This document shows, one piece after another, positions 42,133-50,672 of a stretch of 64,000 nt of DNA. The position numbers and the translations under genes were made by a program. The notes below the pieces were generated by a model, which saw only the letters and a program-made list of their open reading frames with translations, searched no databases and had not been told where the DNA came from. Positions within the stretch are counted from its first letter, which is position 1; every line of letters starts with the position of its first letter. This DNA is from Hyphomicrobiaceae bacterium (GTDB taxonomy: Bacteria > Pseudomonadota > Alphaproteobacteria > Rhizobiales > Hyphomicrobiaceae), in NCBI GenBank assembly GCA_041397645.1, contig JAWKWE010000004.1:2604001-2668000 (forward strand), in the 5' to 3' direction.

Positions 42133-43773
42133 ATGGAATCCCTGGTGACCGGAAGCGAAAGACCAGACATGCGCCAAAGCGGCCGTTCAGGCGAAAATAC
42201 GCCTGAGTTTTCGGTCTCTGAGCTGTCGGGCGCTATTAAGCGGGCGCTGGAGGAGGGGTTCGGTTACGTCCGTCTCAAAGGGGAGATTTCGGGCTATCGC
42301 GGTCCTCATGCCTCCGGCCATTGCTATTTTGCGCTCAAGGACGATAGAGCCAAGATTGAAGCCGTCATCTGGAAAGGTGTTTTCGGGCGGCTGCGTTTCA
42401 AGCCTCAGGAAGGGCTGGAAGTCGTAGCCCAGGGCAAGATCACGACGTTTCCGGGCTCTTCCAAATATCAAATCGTGATTGAAGCGCTTGAGCCTGCAGG
42501 GGCCGGTGCGCTTATGGCGCTGCTCGAAGAACGCAAGCGCAAGTTCGCCGCCGAAGGATTGTTCGAGGACGCTCGCAAGAAGCCGCGGCCGTTCTTGCCG
42601 CGCGTGATCGGCATTGTAACCTCGCCGACCGGTGCTGTCATTCGAGATATGCTGCACGGCTTCGATGAGCGCTTTCCAGCGCACGTGGTGGTATGGCCTG
42701 TTCGCGTGCAGGGGGAAGGCAGTGCGCAAGAAGTCGCCAACGCCATTCGCGGCTTCAACAGTTTTGCTCCGGGCGGCGCACTGCCTCGACCCGACGTTCT
42801 GATTGTGGCGCGCGGCGGCGGCGCATTGGAGGACCTCTGGGGCTTTAACGAAGAGGTCGTGGTTCGCGCCGCGGCGGAAAGTACAATTCCTCTTATTTCG
42901 GCGGTCGGACATGAGACGGATTGGACGTTGATCGATCTGGTGGCGGATGCACGTGCACCAACACCGACGAAGGCGGCTGAATGGGCTGTGCCGAAGTTCA
43001 GCGAGTTGGCGGAGTCTGTCGAGCAGCTCGGGCAACGTCAGCGGAGCGGGATTCGCCGTTATCTCGATGAGACCCGCAACACGCTGCGCGCCGAGGCACG
43101 CGGGCTGCCGAAGCTTGAAGAGCTGATCGCATTGCCGCGTCAACGTTTCGATGGCGCGTCAGGTCGGCTCGATCAGGGGCTGCTCGGGCTTCTTCAACGC
43201 AAGAAGACGGGCTACGCGCAGGTGGCGACCACGTTGCGCCCCGCTCTTTTGAGCGTTCGGTTTGGGGCCGCGCGTCGAGCGCTCGATCGGCTGGCTCAGC
43301 GTCAGAGCCACTGTCTAGCGCGCTTTTCAAATCTGGCACGCAATCGGTTCGAGCGCGTGGCAAGCCGCCTGCGGCCAGGACATATCGCCATCCGCATCGC
43401 CCAATCGCGGAAAGATCTAGGCGTACTTGAGCAACGCGGCGCTCAGGCGCTGATGGGCCGGATTGCGCTGGGACGGCGGCGGCTCGAGGGTGAGGCCAAC
43501 ATGCTGCGCACTTTGAGCTATCAGAGCGTTCTAGCCCGCGGTTTCGCTCTGGTGCGTCAAGAGGATGGTGTTGCGGTGCGGGCCGCAGCGGCTCTTTCGG
43601 CCGGTGCCCGCATCGTTATCGAATTTGCAGATGGGAAGACCGGCGCGCAGGTAACCGGCCCGATCGACGAGGGTTTTGGTCAATCGCGAGCCAAACCTGC
43701 AGAACGTGTGTCGCGCGCGCACACCAAGAACGATAGCGGAACCGATGGCGGCGGACAGGGCACGCTCTTTTAA
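42133..43773 (+). CDS. xseA: Exodeoxyribonuclease VII large subunit
   Basis: 546 residues from the ATG at 42133 (GACAAGG ahead); TTG 42112 and ATG 42169 are alternatives. N-terminal OB-fold (EFSVSELSGAIKRAL, GYVRLKGEISGYRGPHASGHCYFALKDD), catalytic domain with GIVTSPTGAVIRDMLH and LIVARGGGALEDLWGFNEE and SAVGHETDWTLID, then a long coiled-coil arm (about 270-470). The tail is basic and unstructured. With XseB it degrades single-stranded DNA in mismatch repair. The family is about 400-450 residues long in gammaproteobacteria; the extra C-terminal ~90 residues are usual for alphaproteobacteria. XseB is not adjacent. Confidence 0.95.
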   Translation: MESLVTGSERPDMRQSGRSGENTPEFSVSELSGAIKRALEEGFGYVRLKGEISGYRGPHASGHCYFALKDDRAKIEAVIWKGVFGRLRFKPQEGLEVVAQGKITTFPGSSKYQIVIEALEPAGAGALMALLEERKRKFAAEGLFEDARKKPRPFLPRVIGIVTSPTGAVIRDMLHGFDERFPAHVVVWPVRVQGEGSAQEVANAIRGFNSFAPGGALPRPDVLIVARGGGALEDLWGFNEEVVVRAAAESTIPLISAVGHETDWTLIDLVADARAPTPTKAAEWAVPKFSELAESVEQLGQRQRSGIRRYLDETRNTLRAEARGLPKLEELIALPRQRFDGASGRLDQGLLGLLQRKKTGYAQVATTLRPALLSVRFGAARRALDRLAQRQSHCLARFSNLARNRFERVASRLRPGHIAIRIAQSRKDLGVLEQRGAQALMGRIALGRRRLEGEANMLRTLSYQSVLARGFALVRQEDGVAVRAAAALSAGARIVIEFADGKTGAQVTGPIDEGFGQSRAKPAERVSRAHTKNDSGTDGGGQGTLF

Positions 43774-43880
43774 GCCTTGTGCGCGAAGATCGTCGCAAGG
43801 TAACAGTCAACCCTTGACTGAGCGTGGCCTATTGGTGCTTGGATAGGTTTCAAGTTTCGGTCGGCGAAAATGGAAGGTTC

Positions 43881-44114
43881 ATGAATCGCATCGACAAGTT
43901 TTTCGGCCTGAAGAATGAGGCCAAGGTGCGCTATCTCGATGGCGAATTCGAAGTCGTCGCTCCGGGCGAATTCGTTCGTTGCGCCGTCACCGGCCAGACG
44001 ATTCCGCTCGCTGATCTGAAATACTGGAGCGTGGAGGCGCAGGAGCCATACGCGAACGCCGAAGTTTCCCTGAAGCGCTACCTTGAGCTGCGCAAGAGAA
44101 GCGCCCAGGCCTAA
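43881..44114 (+). CDS. DUF2093 domain-containing protein
   Basis: 77 residues from the ATG at 43881 with GGAAGG just ahead; the upstream part of the frame is not coding-like. Conserved core RYLDGEFEVVAPGEFVRCAVTGQTIPLADLKYWSVEAQEPY matches the DUF2093 family, a short protein found downstream of lpxK or next to it in Hyphomicrobiales. It has a single Cys and no membrane segment. Function unknown. Here it is convergent with lpxK, overlapping by four bases at their stop codons, and 107 bases after xseA. Confidence 0.88.
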   Translation: MNRIDKFFGLKNEAKVRYLDGEFEVVAPGEFVRCAVTGQTIPLADLKYWSVEAQEPYANAEVSLKRYLELRKRSAQA

Positions 44115-45166
44115 GACGTTTCGAAGCCACCTGAGGACATATTGAGGGCCTGTTCGACGCGCGCGCTCAGTGCCGCAAGGTCGTCGTCGCTGAACTGTAG
44201 GGTGATCGGAACCGTCAGTGTGTTTTCTCGCAGAACACCAAGGCTTCCATCAGCGCCGTAAAGTCTCACGAAATCCTTCTCCGTCGTCACCAGCCGGGCA
44301 CGATGTGTCTCAGCCAGCGCCAGCAATGCGTCGGCATCCGCATCGGTGAAGTGATGATGGTCGCGATAGGTCTGGCGGGCCTCTATCACAGCCCCTGCGG
44401 ATTTAAGCAGCATAAAGAAGCGGTCGGGATTGGCGATGCCGGCGAAGGCGACGACGCGAGCCCCATTGAGCCATTTGAGTTCACCCGCTCCCGCCACCCG
44501 TGCGCGCAGAACCGCTCCAGAAAAGATGTCGCCGATCTCGCGTCTTGCCAGTGCCAGCTCTTGATCTGACGCTTCGCCGTTCAAGATCACAAGATCGACT
44601 TTGGACATCTGTTGTGGGAGAGGCGCGCGCAAGGGGCCGGACGGCAGGCACATGCGATTTCCGAACCGGCGGCGGACATCGACAAGGGCGACAGAAAGTA
44701 CTTTGCGGAGCGAGGGGTTCTGTAATCCGTCGTCCATGATGATGACGGCGTTGGAGGAAAAGCTGCGCTCTATGAACCGAGCCCCATCTGCACGGTCGCG
44801 AGCAACGACGGTGGGAGCTGCGCGTGCGAGCAGTAGCGGCTCATCGCCAACCTGCGCGGCGTTCGATGCGTGCGCGTCCACGAGCAATGGTCCGATCGCG
44901 CTGCCACCGTAACCCCGCGTCAGGAACACCGGTTCACGTCCGAGCCCGCTTACGATCTCAGCCAGCGCGATGGAGAGCGGCGTCTTGCCTGTTCCACCTG
45001 CCGTGAAGTTGCCGACGCATAGGACGGGTAGCTTCGAAATATAACTTGGTGCACGCGCCATTCGTTTGCTTGCAAGCGTGCCATAGATTTGCGTAGCGGG
45101 CGACAGAACAAGTGCCTGCCATCCACGCCGCGGGCGGTACCACCAAGATGGCTCATTAGTGCTCAC
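44111..45166 (-). CDS. lpxK: Tetraacyldisaccharide 4'-kinase
   Basis: 351 residues from the GTG at 45166, eleven bases inside the end of the waaA gene and preceded by CAGGAG. LpxK phosphorylates the 4' position of the lipid A disaccharide at the inner membrane. P-loop VGNFTAGGTGKTPLSIALAE (about 50-70), FLTRGYGG, the DGLQNPSLRK switch with catalytic Asp, and HHHFTDADADAL near the C-terminus are conserved. The overlap means it is translated together with the Kdo transferase. Both function in lipid A-Kdo assembly. Alternative start at 45187 is less likely. Confidence 0.94.
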   Translation of the reverse strand: MSTNEPSWWYRPRRGWQALVLSPATQIYGTLASKRMARAPSYISKLPVLCVGNFTAGGTGKTPLSIALAEIVSGLGREPVFLTRGYGGSAIGPLLVDAHASNAAQVGDEPLLLARAAPTVVARDRADGARFIERSFSSNAVIIMDDGLQNPSLRKVLSVALVDVRRRFGNRMCLPSGPLRAPLPQQMSKVDLVILNGEASDQELALARREIGDIFSGAVLRARVAGAGELKWLNGARVVAFAGIANPDRFFMLLKSAGAVIEARQTYRDHHHFTDADADALLALAETHRARLVTTEKDFVRLYGADGSLGVLRENTLTVPITLQFSDDDLAALSARVEQALNMSSGGFETS

Positions 45167-47174
45167 GCCGCGCCGTCTCCTGACCATCGAGGTAAGGTGT
45201 CAGCGCGTCCATTGTGGTTTTCATTGCGCCGGCAAGTTCCGCAAGGCCGGTTTCTGCGGCTTGGCGTGCCGCGCTCATCTCGCCGGGATTTGAAAGCATC
45301 TGCGAAACCACGTCAGCCAGCCCTTGTGCCGAAGTGATAGTTATAACTCCATTGGAACGTGACAATGCTGCGTAGGCTTCCTGGAAGTTATGGGTGTGTG
45401 GGCCGCTGATGACGGCCGCGCCATGTTTGACAGCTTCTATCGGGTTTTGTCCGCCGTGGGGCACCAGCGATCCGCCGATGTAAGCGAGCGGACTAAGTGC
45501 ATAAAACGTTCCCAGTTCGCCAATCGTGTCGGCAATGAAGATCTGACCGTCGGCTGAGGGAACTTTCGTTTCAGAGCGGCGCTCAACCTTGAGCCCGAGT
45601 GGTGCCAGCCCGTTGATGATTGCTTCGGCACGATCAGGGTGGCGGGGAACGATGATGGTCAGAACAGTCGGGAGTTGCGCCGCTAGCTGCACGTGGGCAG
45701 CGGCAATCATCTGTTCCTCGCCAGGATGAGTGCTTGCCGCCAGCCAGACCGGCCGCATCCCAACGGCTTGCTTCAATGCCTCAAGCTGCACGGCATCGAC
45801 AGGCGGTGGCGGCGCGTCGATCTTGAGATTTCCGCTGGTCACGACATTGGGCGCACCGAGAAAACGCAGCGCGCGCGCAACCCGTTCGTTCTGCGCCAAT
45901 ATCAAGGAGAAGCGCGAGAACAAGGGGCGTCCGACGCGAGCATAGGCGCGCCAGCGCCTCATGGAGCGTGGCGACATGCGTGCATTGATGAGCGCAAGCG
46001 GGATCTTACGCTCCGACGCGGCCAGAATGAGGTTCGGCCAGATTTCGGATTCGGTAAAAATTGCGAAGTCGGGCTTCCAATGGTCGAGGAAGCCCGCGAC
46101 GTAGCTGCCAACGTCGAGTGGAACAAACTGGTGGAATGCGCGATCGGGCAAGCGCTTGGCCGCCAGCGCAGCCGAGGTCGTGGTGCCTGTGGTCAACAAT
46201 ATGTGAAGCTTGTCATCGCGTGCGAGCATAGCCTCGATGACAGGAAGTGCGACGTTGGTTTCGCCGACGCTGGCGGCGTGAACCCACACAAGCTTGCCTT
46301 TAGGACGCGGCATTGTAGGCGCGCCTAGTCGCTCATTGCGCCGCGCAGAGTCCTCCTTGTCTCGCCGAGCGCGGTAGTTGAGTAACACCGGCACCAAGGG
46401 CCGCAGCGCTCCGATGCCTTTGGTATAGATGCGCAGCGTCCGCCCGGGTGCGGGCGGTGAGCGGGCGGCGATCATGTCGAGTGGCGTGGCGCGTTCAAGT
46501 TCAGCGCCTGCAAGGGCATATGCCCGGGTCATCGCTGTGTTGAGTTCGTCTTCGAGTTTTTTGCGAAGCTGTTCGAGCGTGGCAGCGTCCGCATCTCTCG
46601 GCACGTGGATGATTTCGCCACCGGCAAAGGCGAGTTTTGAATAGGGAAGGTTGACCGTGATCCGGCTCCAGGTGTCGAACGAGGTCATCCGCGAGCTGGC
46701 GGCGGCAACCGGGGCGATGGGGCGGCCGGAAAGCTGGGCAATCGTTATGATGCCCATCCCGGCCGTACGAGCAGGCCCAGGCGGCACATCCGCAGTCATG
46801 ACGACGGAGGCGCCCTGCGTCAGTGCGCGCACAGCCCCGCGGAGGGCGGCTGCGCCGCCGCGGTCCCTTTTACGGTCGCCCGCGCCAGCCCCGCGTATCA
46901 GCTCGACGTCAAAGGCGCGCATCGCCTCGCCGATCAGCTCAGCGTCGCCGTGACGTGCCACCATGGCGGAGACCTTGGCGCCGGGCGGACGCAACAGGCA
47001 GAGCATCATGAACTGCCCATGCCAGCACGCGACGGTGCAAGGGTGTGTCGCGGCGAGCCGATCCAAAAGGTCGGGCGGGTCGTAGACGATTTGGGAGGTT
47101 TTCGCGACGTGACCGATGAGCCGCGCCAGTGTGCGACCGGCCAGCCGTGTCAGCCTCGTTTTGGTATCTGCCAT
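45156..47174 (-). CDS. waaA: Fusion of DUF374 acyltransferase-like domain and Kdo transferase (WaaA)
   Basis: 672 residues in one unbroken frame. Residues about 1-215 are a DUF374 domain, a lysophospholipid-acyltransferase relative (VACWHGQFMML with His52, RGGAAALRGAVRAL, VVMTADVPPGPA). Residues about 247-672 are 3-deoxy-D-manno-octulosonic acid transferase, with HAASVGET (catalytic Glu305), PDFAIFTESEIWPNL, NARMSPRS, SNLKIDAPP-type TSGNLKIDAP and the nucleotide-sugar site VPHGGQNPIEAVKHG. In most relatives these are two adjacent genes. The normal WaaA N-terminus (an inner-membrane helix) is retained at about 247-268. WaaA adds Kdo to lipid IVA; the DUF374 part may acylate a lipid. lpxK overlaps its 3' end. 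Confidence 0.92.
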   Translation of the reverse strand: MADTKTRLTRLAGRTLARLIGHVAKTSQIVYDPPDLLDRLAATHPCTVACWHGQFMMLCLLRPPGAKVSAMVARHGDAELIGEAMRAFDVELIRGAGAGDRKRDRGGAAALRGAVRALTQGASVVMTADVPPGPARTAGMGIITIAQLSGRPIAPVAAASSRMTSFDTWSRITVNLPYSKLAFAGGEIIHVPRDADAATLEQLRKKLEDELNTAMTRAYALAGAELERATPLDMIAARSPPAPGRTLRIYTKGIGALRPLVPVLLNYRARRDKEDSARRNERLGAPTMPRPKGKLVWVHAASVGETNVALPVIEAMLARDDKLHILLTTGTTTSAALAAKRLPDRAFHQFVPLDVGSYVAGFLDHWKPDFAIFTESEIWPNLILAASERKIPLALINARMSPRSMRRWRAYARVGRPLFSRFSLILAQNERVARALRFLGAPNVVTSGNLKIDAPPPPVDAVQLEALKQAVGMRPVWLAASTHPGEEQMIAAAHVQLAAQLPTVLTIIVPRHPDRAEAIINGLAPLGLKVERRSETKVPSADGQIFIADTIGELGTFYALSPLAYIGGSLVPHGGQNPIEAVKHGAAVISGPHTHNFQEAYAALSRSNGVITITSAQGLADVVSQMLSNPGEMSAARQAAETGLAELAGAMKTTMDALTPYLDGQETARREH

Positions 47175-47432
47175 GGCGGGATTGGCAACCTCATTTCTCA
47201 GCCCACGCCACTTGCGAAAGCGTTACGGCAAAGCCACTTGCGGTGGCTACCTATAGCGAATATTTAGCCAGAGCAAACGCGTTTGAACGGCGAAAGCAGG
47301 GGGTATTTCCGTCTTATCCATGGGGACAAGCTCGCCAGGCTTTTTTGAGCTTTCCGCCAATGGGCGCAGTTCGCGCACAGGAAATATTAAATCCCTGATC
47401 CGTATGCAACTTCGGGCGAATTCGGCGGCAGC

Positions 47433-48170
47433 ATGGCAGGCATGATAAAGCGCGCGAAGCGCAGCGTGCGCCGAAAGGTCGGCGACTGGCTTCACGGCGC
47501 AATCCACAACGCGCCAGACAGCCTGCGCGGGCGAATCTCGCCAGCCCTTTGCTATTTCGAAATGCTCATTGTCGACTATGGGATTGTGCGCATTCTCTAC
47601 AACAACCGCCATCGCATTTCGCAAGACGCTTGGCGGTCCGCGCAACCTGCGCCGCATCAGATCCGGGATGCCGCGCGCAAGGGCATCAAAACCGTCATCA
47701 ACCTGCGCGGTGACCAGTCCTTTGGGACCACGTGGCTGGAACAGCGCGCCTGCCAGCAAAACGGCGTCTCGCTGGTCAATTTCAAGCTGCGGTCTCGCGC
47801 CGCACCCTCTCGCGAGGAGCTGCACGCCATCCGCGATTTATTTGCAAGTATCGAATATCCGGTCCTGATCCACTGCAAATCTGGTGCGGACCGGGCGGGC
47901 TTGATGAGCGTGCTCTACCGTCATGTTCGCGAGGGGCTACCGATCGAGAAAGCGAAGCATGAGCTGTCATTCAAGTACGGCCATATCCGCCAGGCAGACA
48001 CGGGTGTGCTCGACTACTTCTTCGAGCGCTATCTTGCCGATAATGCCCGGCAGCCGATCGATTTCTGGGATTGGGTCGATACGCGTTACGATGCCGAGGA
48101 GGTCAATCGCTCCTTCAAAGCCAAACCTTTGGCAAACCGGCTCGTAAATACGATACTGGCGCGCGAATAA
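47433..48170 (+). CDS. Tyrosine/dual-specificity phosphatase-fold protein
   Basis: 245 residues from ATG 47433 (a second ATG at 47442). Basic N-terminus, then a hydrophobic-amphipathic segment (SPALCYFEMLIVDYGIVRIL, about 36-54) and the phosphatase domain with HCKSGADRAG (Cys148, Arg154), the CX5R loop, and upstream NLRGDQSFG as in DSP3/PTEN-type enzymes. Its sits next to genes for lipid A assembly (waaA, lpxK, divergent) and an MsbA-like exporter, so a lipid or sugar-phosphate substrate is conceivable; protein tyrosine is the default. Cytoplasmic or membrane-attached. No general acid can be assigned with certainty. Confidence 0.85.
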   Translation: MAGMIKRAKRSVRRKVGDWLHGAIHNAPDSLRGRISPALCYFEMLIVDYGIVRILYNNRHRISQDAWRSAQPAPHQIRDAARKGIKTVINLRGDQSFGTTWLEQRACQQNGVSLVNFKLRSRAAPSREELHAIRDLFASIEYPVLIHCKSGADRAGLMSVLYRHVREGLPIEKAKHELSFKYGHIRQADTGVLDYFFERYLADNARQPIDFWDWVDTRYDAEEVNRSFKAKPLANRLVNTILARE

Positions 48171-48240
48171 GCGACAACGGTTGGGCCGGGAATGACGACC
48201 CTCCGCCAGCCTTCTTAAATCCGAATGGGATCCGCCAATC

Positions 48241-50088
48241 CTAATTGACCAGGGCGCCGTCATGGGGACTGCCGGCGAGGCGCGAGTAGGCGCCTTTGCG
48301 CGCAAGTAGCTCGTTGTGGTCGCCGCGTTCGATGATGCGACCGTCTTCCATAACGCAAATCAAATCGGCCCGCTGCACGGTCGAAAGCCGATGGGCAATG
48401 ACGAGTGTGGTGCGGTTGGTCGTGAACCGAGCAAGCGCTTCCTGCACCAGTCGTTCGCTCTCGGTGTCGAGAGCGCTGGTTGCCTCGTCAAGAAGAAGTA
48501 TCGGCGCATCCTTGAGGATGGCGCGCGCAAGGGCGATGCGCTGGCGCTGTCCTCCAGACAATCGTCCCCCGCCATCGCCGATCAATGTATCGTAGCCTTG
48601 CGGCTGCGTCATGATGAAGTCATGCGCAGCCGCCGCCTTGGCCGCGGCGCGGATCTCCTCAGGGGTGGCGTGAAGCTTGCCGAGCGCAATGTTGGCCGCG
48701 ATGGTGTCGTCGAACAAAGTGATGTCCTGGCTGACAATCGCGACGCGATCCCTTAGCGAGGCCAAGGTGACGTCGCGCACGTCCTGGCCGTCGATCAGGA
48801 TCGCACCCTCGGTTACGTCGAACAGTCTTGGCACCAGGTTTATGATCGTGGATTTGCCGGCACCCGATCGTCCTACCAGCGCTATGGTTTTGCCACCTGC
48901 CACCTCAAGCGTGAAGTCGGTGACAGCGCGTACCTTGCTGGAAGGATCATAGGCAAATCCGACGTTGCGGAAGCTGATGGCGCCGGATTTGAGCATAAGC
49001 GGCTTGGCGTTCGGCCGATCGACGATCTTGGGCTGCTCGTCGAGAAGCTCATAGACACTCTCGATCGCGGCAAGTCCCTCCTGGATTTTGCCAGACAGAT
49101 TGCCAAGCGCGCGGATCGGTTGAGCCGCCATGAGCAGCGCCGTGATGAAACCCATGAAATCGCCGACCGTCGAGATACCGCCTGCAATGCGCAGGTAGGC
49201 GAAGGCAACGACGCCCGCGACGGCAAGGCCGCCAAGTGCTTCCAAGAACGGATCGAGGCGCGCACGGGTACGGACCGCCTTGAGGCGAAGTTTAAAGACC
49301 TGCTCGAAGCTCGCGCCCAGCTTCTTGGATGCATAATCCTCCAGCCGGAAGGATTTGATGAGCCGTGCGCCTGACAAGTTCTCCGACAGCAGCGAAGTCA
49401 TGTCGCCAAGCTCGTTTTGCGTCTGCTTGGCAACGCGGCGCAGTCTTCGTGAAATGAGCGCAATCGGCACGGCCGCCAGCGGATAGACCGCCAACACGAC
49501 AAGGGTCATCATCCAGTCGAGGTAAAGCATGGAGATGACGAGCGCGAACACCGAAAGCGTATCGCGAATGGCCGAGTTCATCGCAGCCGTAACGGCTGAC
49601 TGAATGAACGAGATGTCGTTGGTCAGCTTGGATACGAGTCGTCCCGGGGTGTCGCGCGTCAGACGCGAAAAGTCCGCCGAGATAAGATGAGAAAATGCGA
49701 GTTGCTGGAGATCGGTTGTCAACCGCAGCACCAGGCGATTGGTGGCGACGTTTTGCAGATAAAGAAAGATGCTGCGCACCGCCGTGATGCCGATGATCGC
49801 AAACAAGACGAACCTCAGCAAAGAAGCATCGGCATGTTCGCTCTTCATCAGCGTGTCGAACGAGAGCTTGATAACCGTCGGGTAGCCGCCGGTTGCCGCC
49901 GCGAGGCAAGCTGTGAGAACAAGGGTCCACAACAGTTCGCGCCAACGCGGCCAGACCCAATCAGACATGAAACGGCTGAGCAGCACGCGCGATTCCTCAT
50001 CGAACCGCAGGCCGCGCTTGGAGGGTTTGACGGTGGCGGTTCGTTGGGTCGCCAGATCCGTCCCTGCCGTCTCAGTCGTTTTCGTCAT
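48241..50088 (-). CDS. msbA: ABC exporter of the MsbA (lipid flippase) type
   Basis: 615 residues from the ATG at 50088, which shares one base with the stop codon of the DUF4170 gene (TGATG). Polar N-terminal tail, six membrane helices to about residue 330, then the ATPase: Walker A GRSGAGKST, Q-loop IVSQDITLFDDT, signature LSGGQRQR, Walker B ILLLDEATSALD, H-loop VIAHRLS. Best fit is MsbA, which flips lipid A-core across the inner membrane; neighbouring waaA and lpxK support this. Homodimer. A second, less similar exporter is at 25966-27843. The exact substrate could also be another lipid. Confidence 0.88.
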   Translation of the reverse strand: MTKTTETAGTDLATQRTATVKPSKRGLRFDEESRVLLSRFMSDWVWPRWRELLWTLVLTACLAAATGGYPTVIKLSFDTLMKSEHADASLLRFVLFAIIGITAVRSIFLYLQNVATNRLVLRLTTDLQQLAFSHLISADFSRLTRDTPGRLVSKLTNDISFIQSAVTAAMNSAIRDTLSVFALVISMLYLDWMMTLVVLAVYPLAAVPIALISRRLRRVAKQTQNELGDMTSLLSENLSGARLIKSFRLEDYASKKLGASFEQVFKLRLKAVRTRARLDPFLEALGGLAVAGVVAFAYLRIAGGISTVGDFMGFITALLMAAQPIRALGNLSGKIQEGLAAIESVYELLDEQPKIVDRPNAKPLMLKSGAISFRNVGFAYDPSSKVRAVTDFTLEVAGGKTIALVGRSGAGKSTIINLVPRLFDVTEGAILIDGQDVRDVTLASLRDRVAIVSQDITLFDDTIAANIALGKLHATPEEIRAAAKAAAAHDFIMTQPQGYDTLIGDGGGRLSGGQRQRIALARAILKDAPILLLDEATSALDTESERLVQEALARFTTNRTTLVIAHRLSTVQRADLICVMEDGRIIERGDHNELLARKGAYSRLAGSPHDGALVN

Positions 50089-50369
50089 CAAGTCGCGTGT
50101 CCGCCACCGCTTTTGCCGGCCGCCGCAAGTTCAGGCGACAGCAGGCGATGAAGATGGACGATGAAGTAGCGCGTCGTAGCATTGTCGACAGTGCGCTGAG
50201 CCGCCCCCTTCCATGCAGCGTAAGCAGTTTCGTAGTTCGGGAACACCCCTACGATATCCACATGGTCCAGGTCTCGGAACTCGTGGCTGTGGAGATCGGT
50301 AAGCTCGCCGCCGAAAACGAGGTGCAAAAGCTGAGGCTTGTGGTCGGTGTGGCCGGATTTTTGGGTCAT
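50088..50369 (-). CDS. DUF4170 domain-containing protein
   Basis: 93 residues from the ATG at 50369. Soluble, with LLHLVFGGELTDLHSHEFRDLDHVDIVGVFPNYETAYAAWKGAAQRTVDNATTRYFIVHLHRLLSPE making up the DUF4170 family core. In Hyphomicrobiales it is typically found next to the Kdo transferase genes, so its link with lipopolysaccharide export or assembly is a long-standing context clue, not a known function. The stop codon overlaps the msbA start by one base (TGATG), so the two are translationally coupled. Confidence 0.85.
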   Translation of the reverse strand: MTQKSGHTDHKPQLLHLVFGGELTDLHSHEFRDLDHVDIVGVFPNYETAYAAWKGAAQRTVDNATTRYFIVHLHRLLSPELAAAGKSGGGHAT

Positions 50370-50672
50370 AGATCGTCCGTCTTGTGGTCAAATGATGCTA
50401 AAGGCTTAAGCCTCGTGTCTACAAGGAGCAGCCCCCGCTTCAAAGCCCAAGTTTTCATCGTTTTATCGATGAAGTGTGCAAAATCGATGCGGCGAAGTAA
50501 GCGGTTGTTTACCCTGTTCCTTAGGACGATCTGAACACAAATGTGACAGATTGAACAAAATGCCTGAGGACGCAGCCCGGGCTCGAAAGTCGACAGTGAT
50601 ATGCGGCGTGTTTGTCCCCGGGGGCAAATGCGCCGCAATTATGTTAAGGCCTTGAAAATGCACTCATTCGAA
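50370..50672. other. Intergenic stretch between ubiA and the DUF4170 gene
   Basis: 303 bases with no supported gene. It contains the hairpin at 50603-50636 and must hold the promoter of the DUF4170-msbA pair. No recognised operator. Confidence 0.5.
50603..50636 (-). terminator. Hairpin downstream of ubiA, possible terminator without U-tract
   Basis: Outer stem GCGGCG/CGCCGC (50603-50608 with 50631-50636), a 2x2 internal mismatch, then inner stem TTTG plus CCC pairing across a C/G-rich loop. It lies 37 bases past the ubiA stop. Neither strand has a T-run after it, so Rho-dependent or RNA-stabilising use is as likely. Confidence 0.4.
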
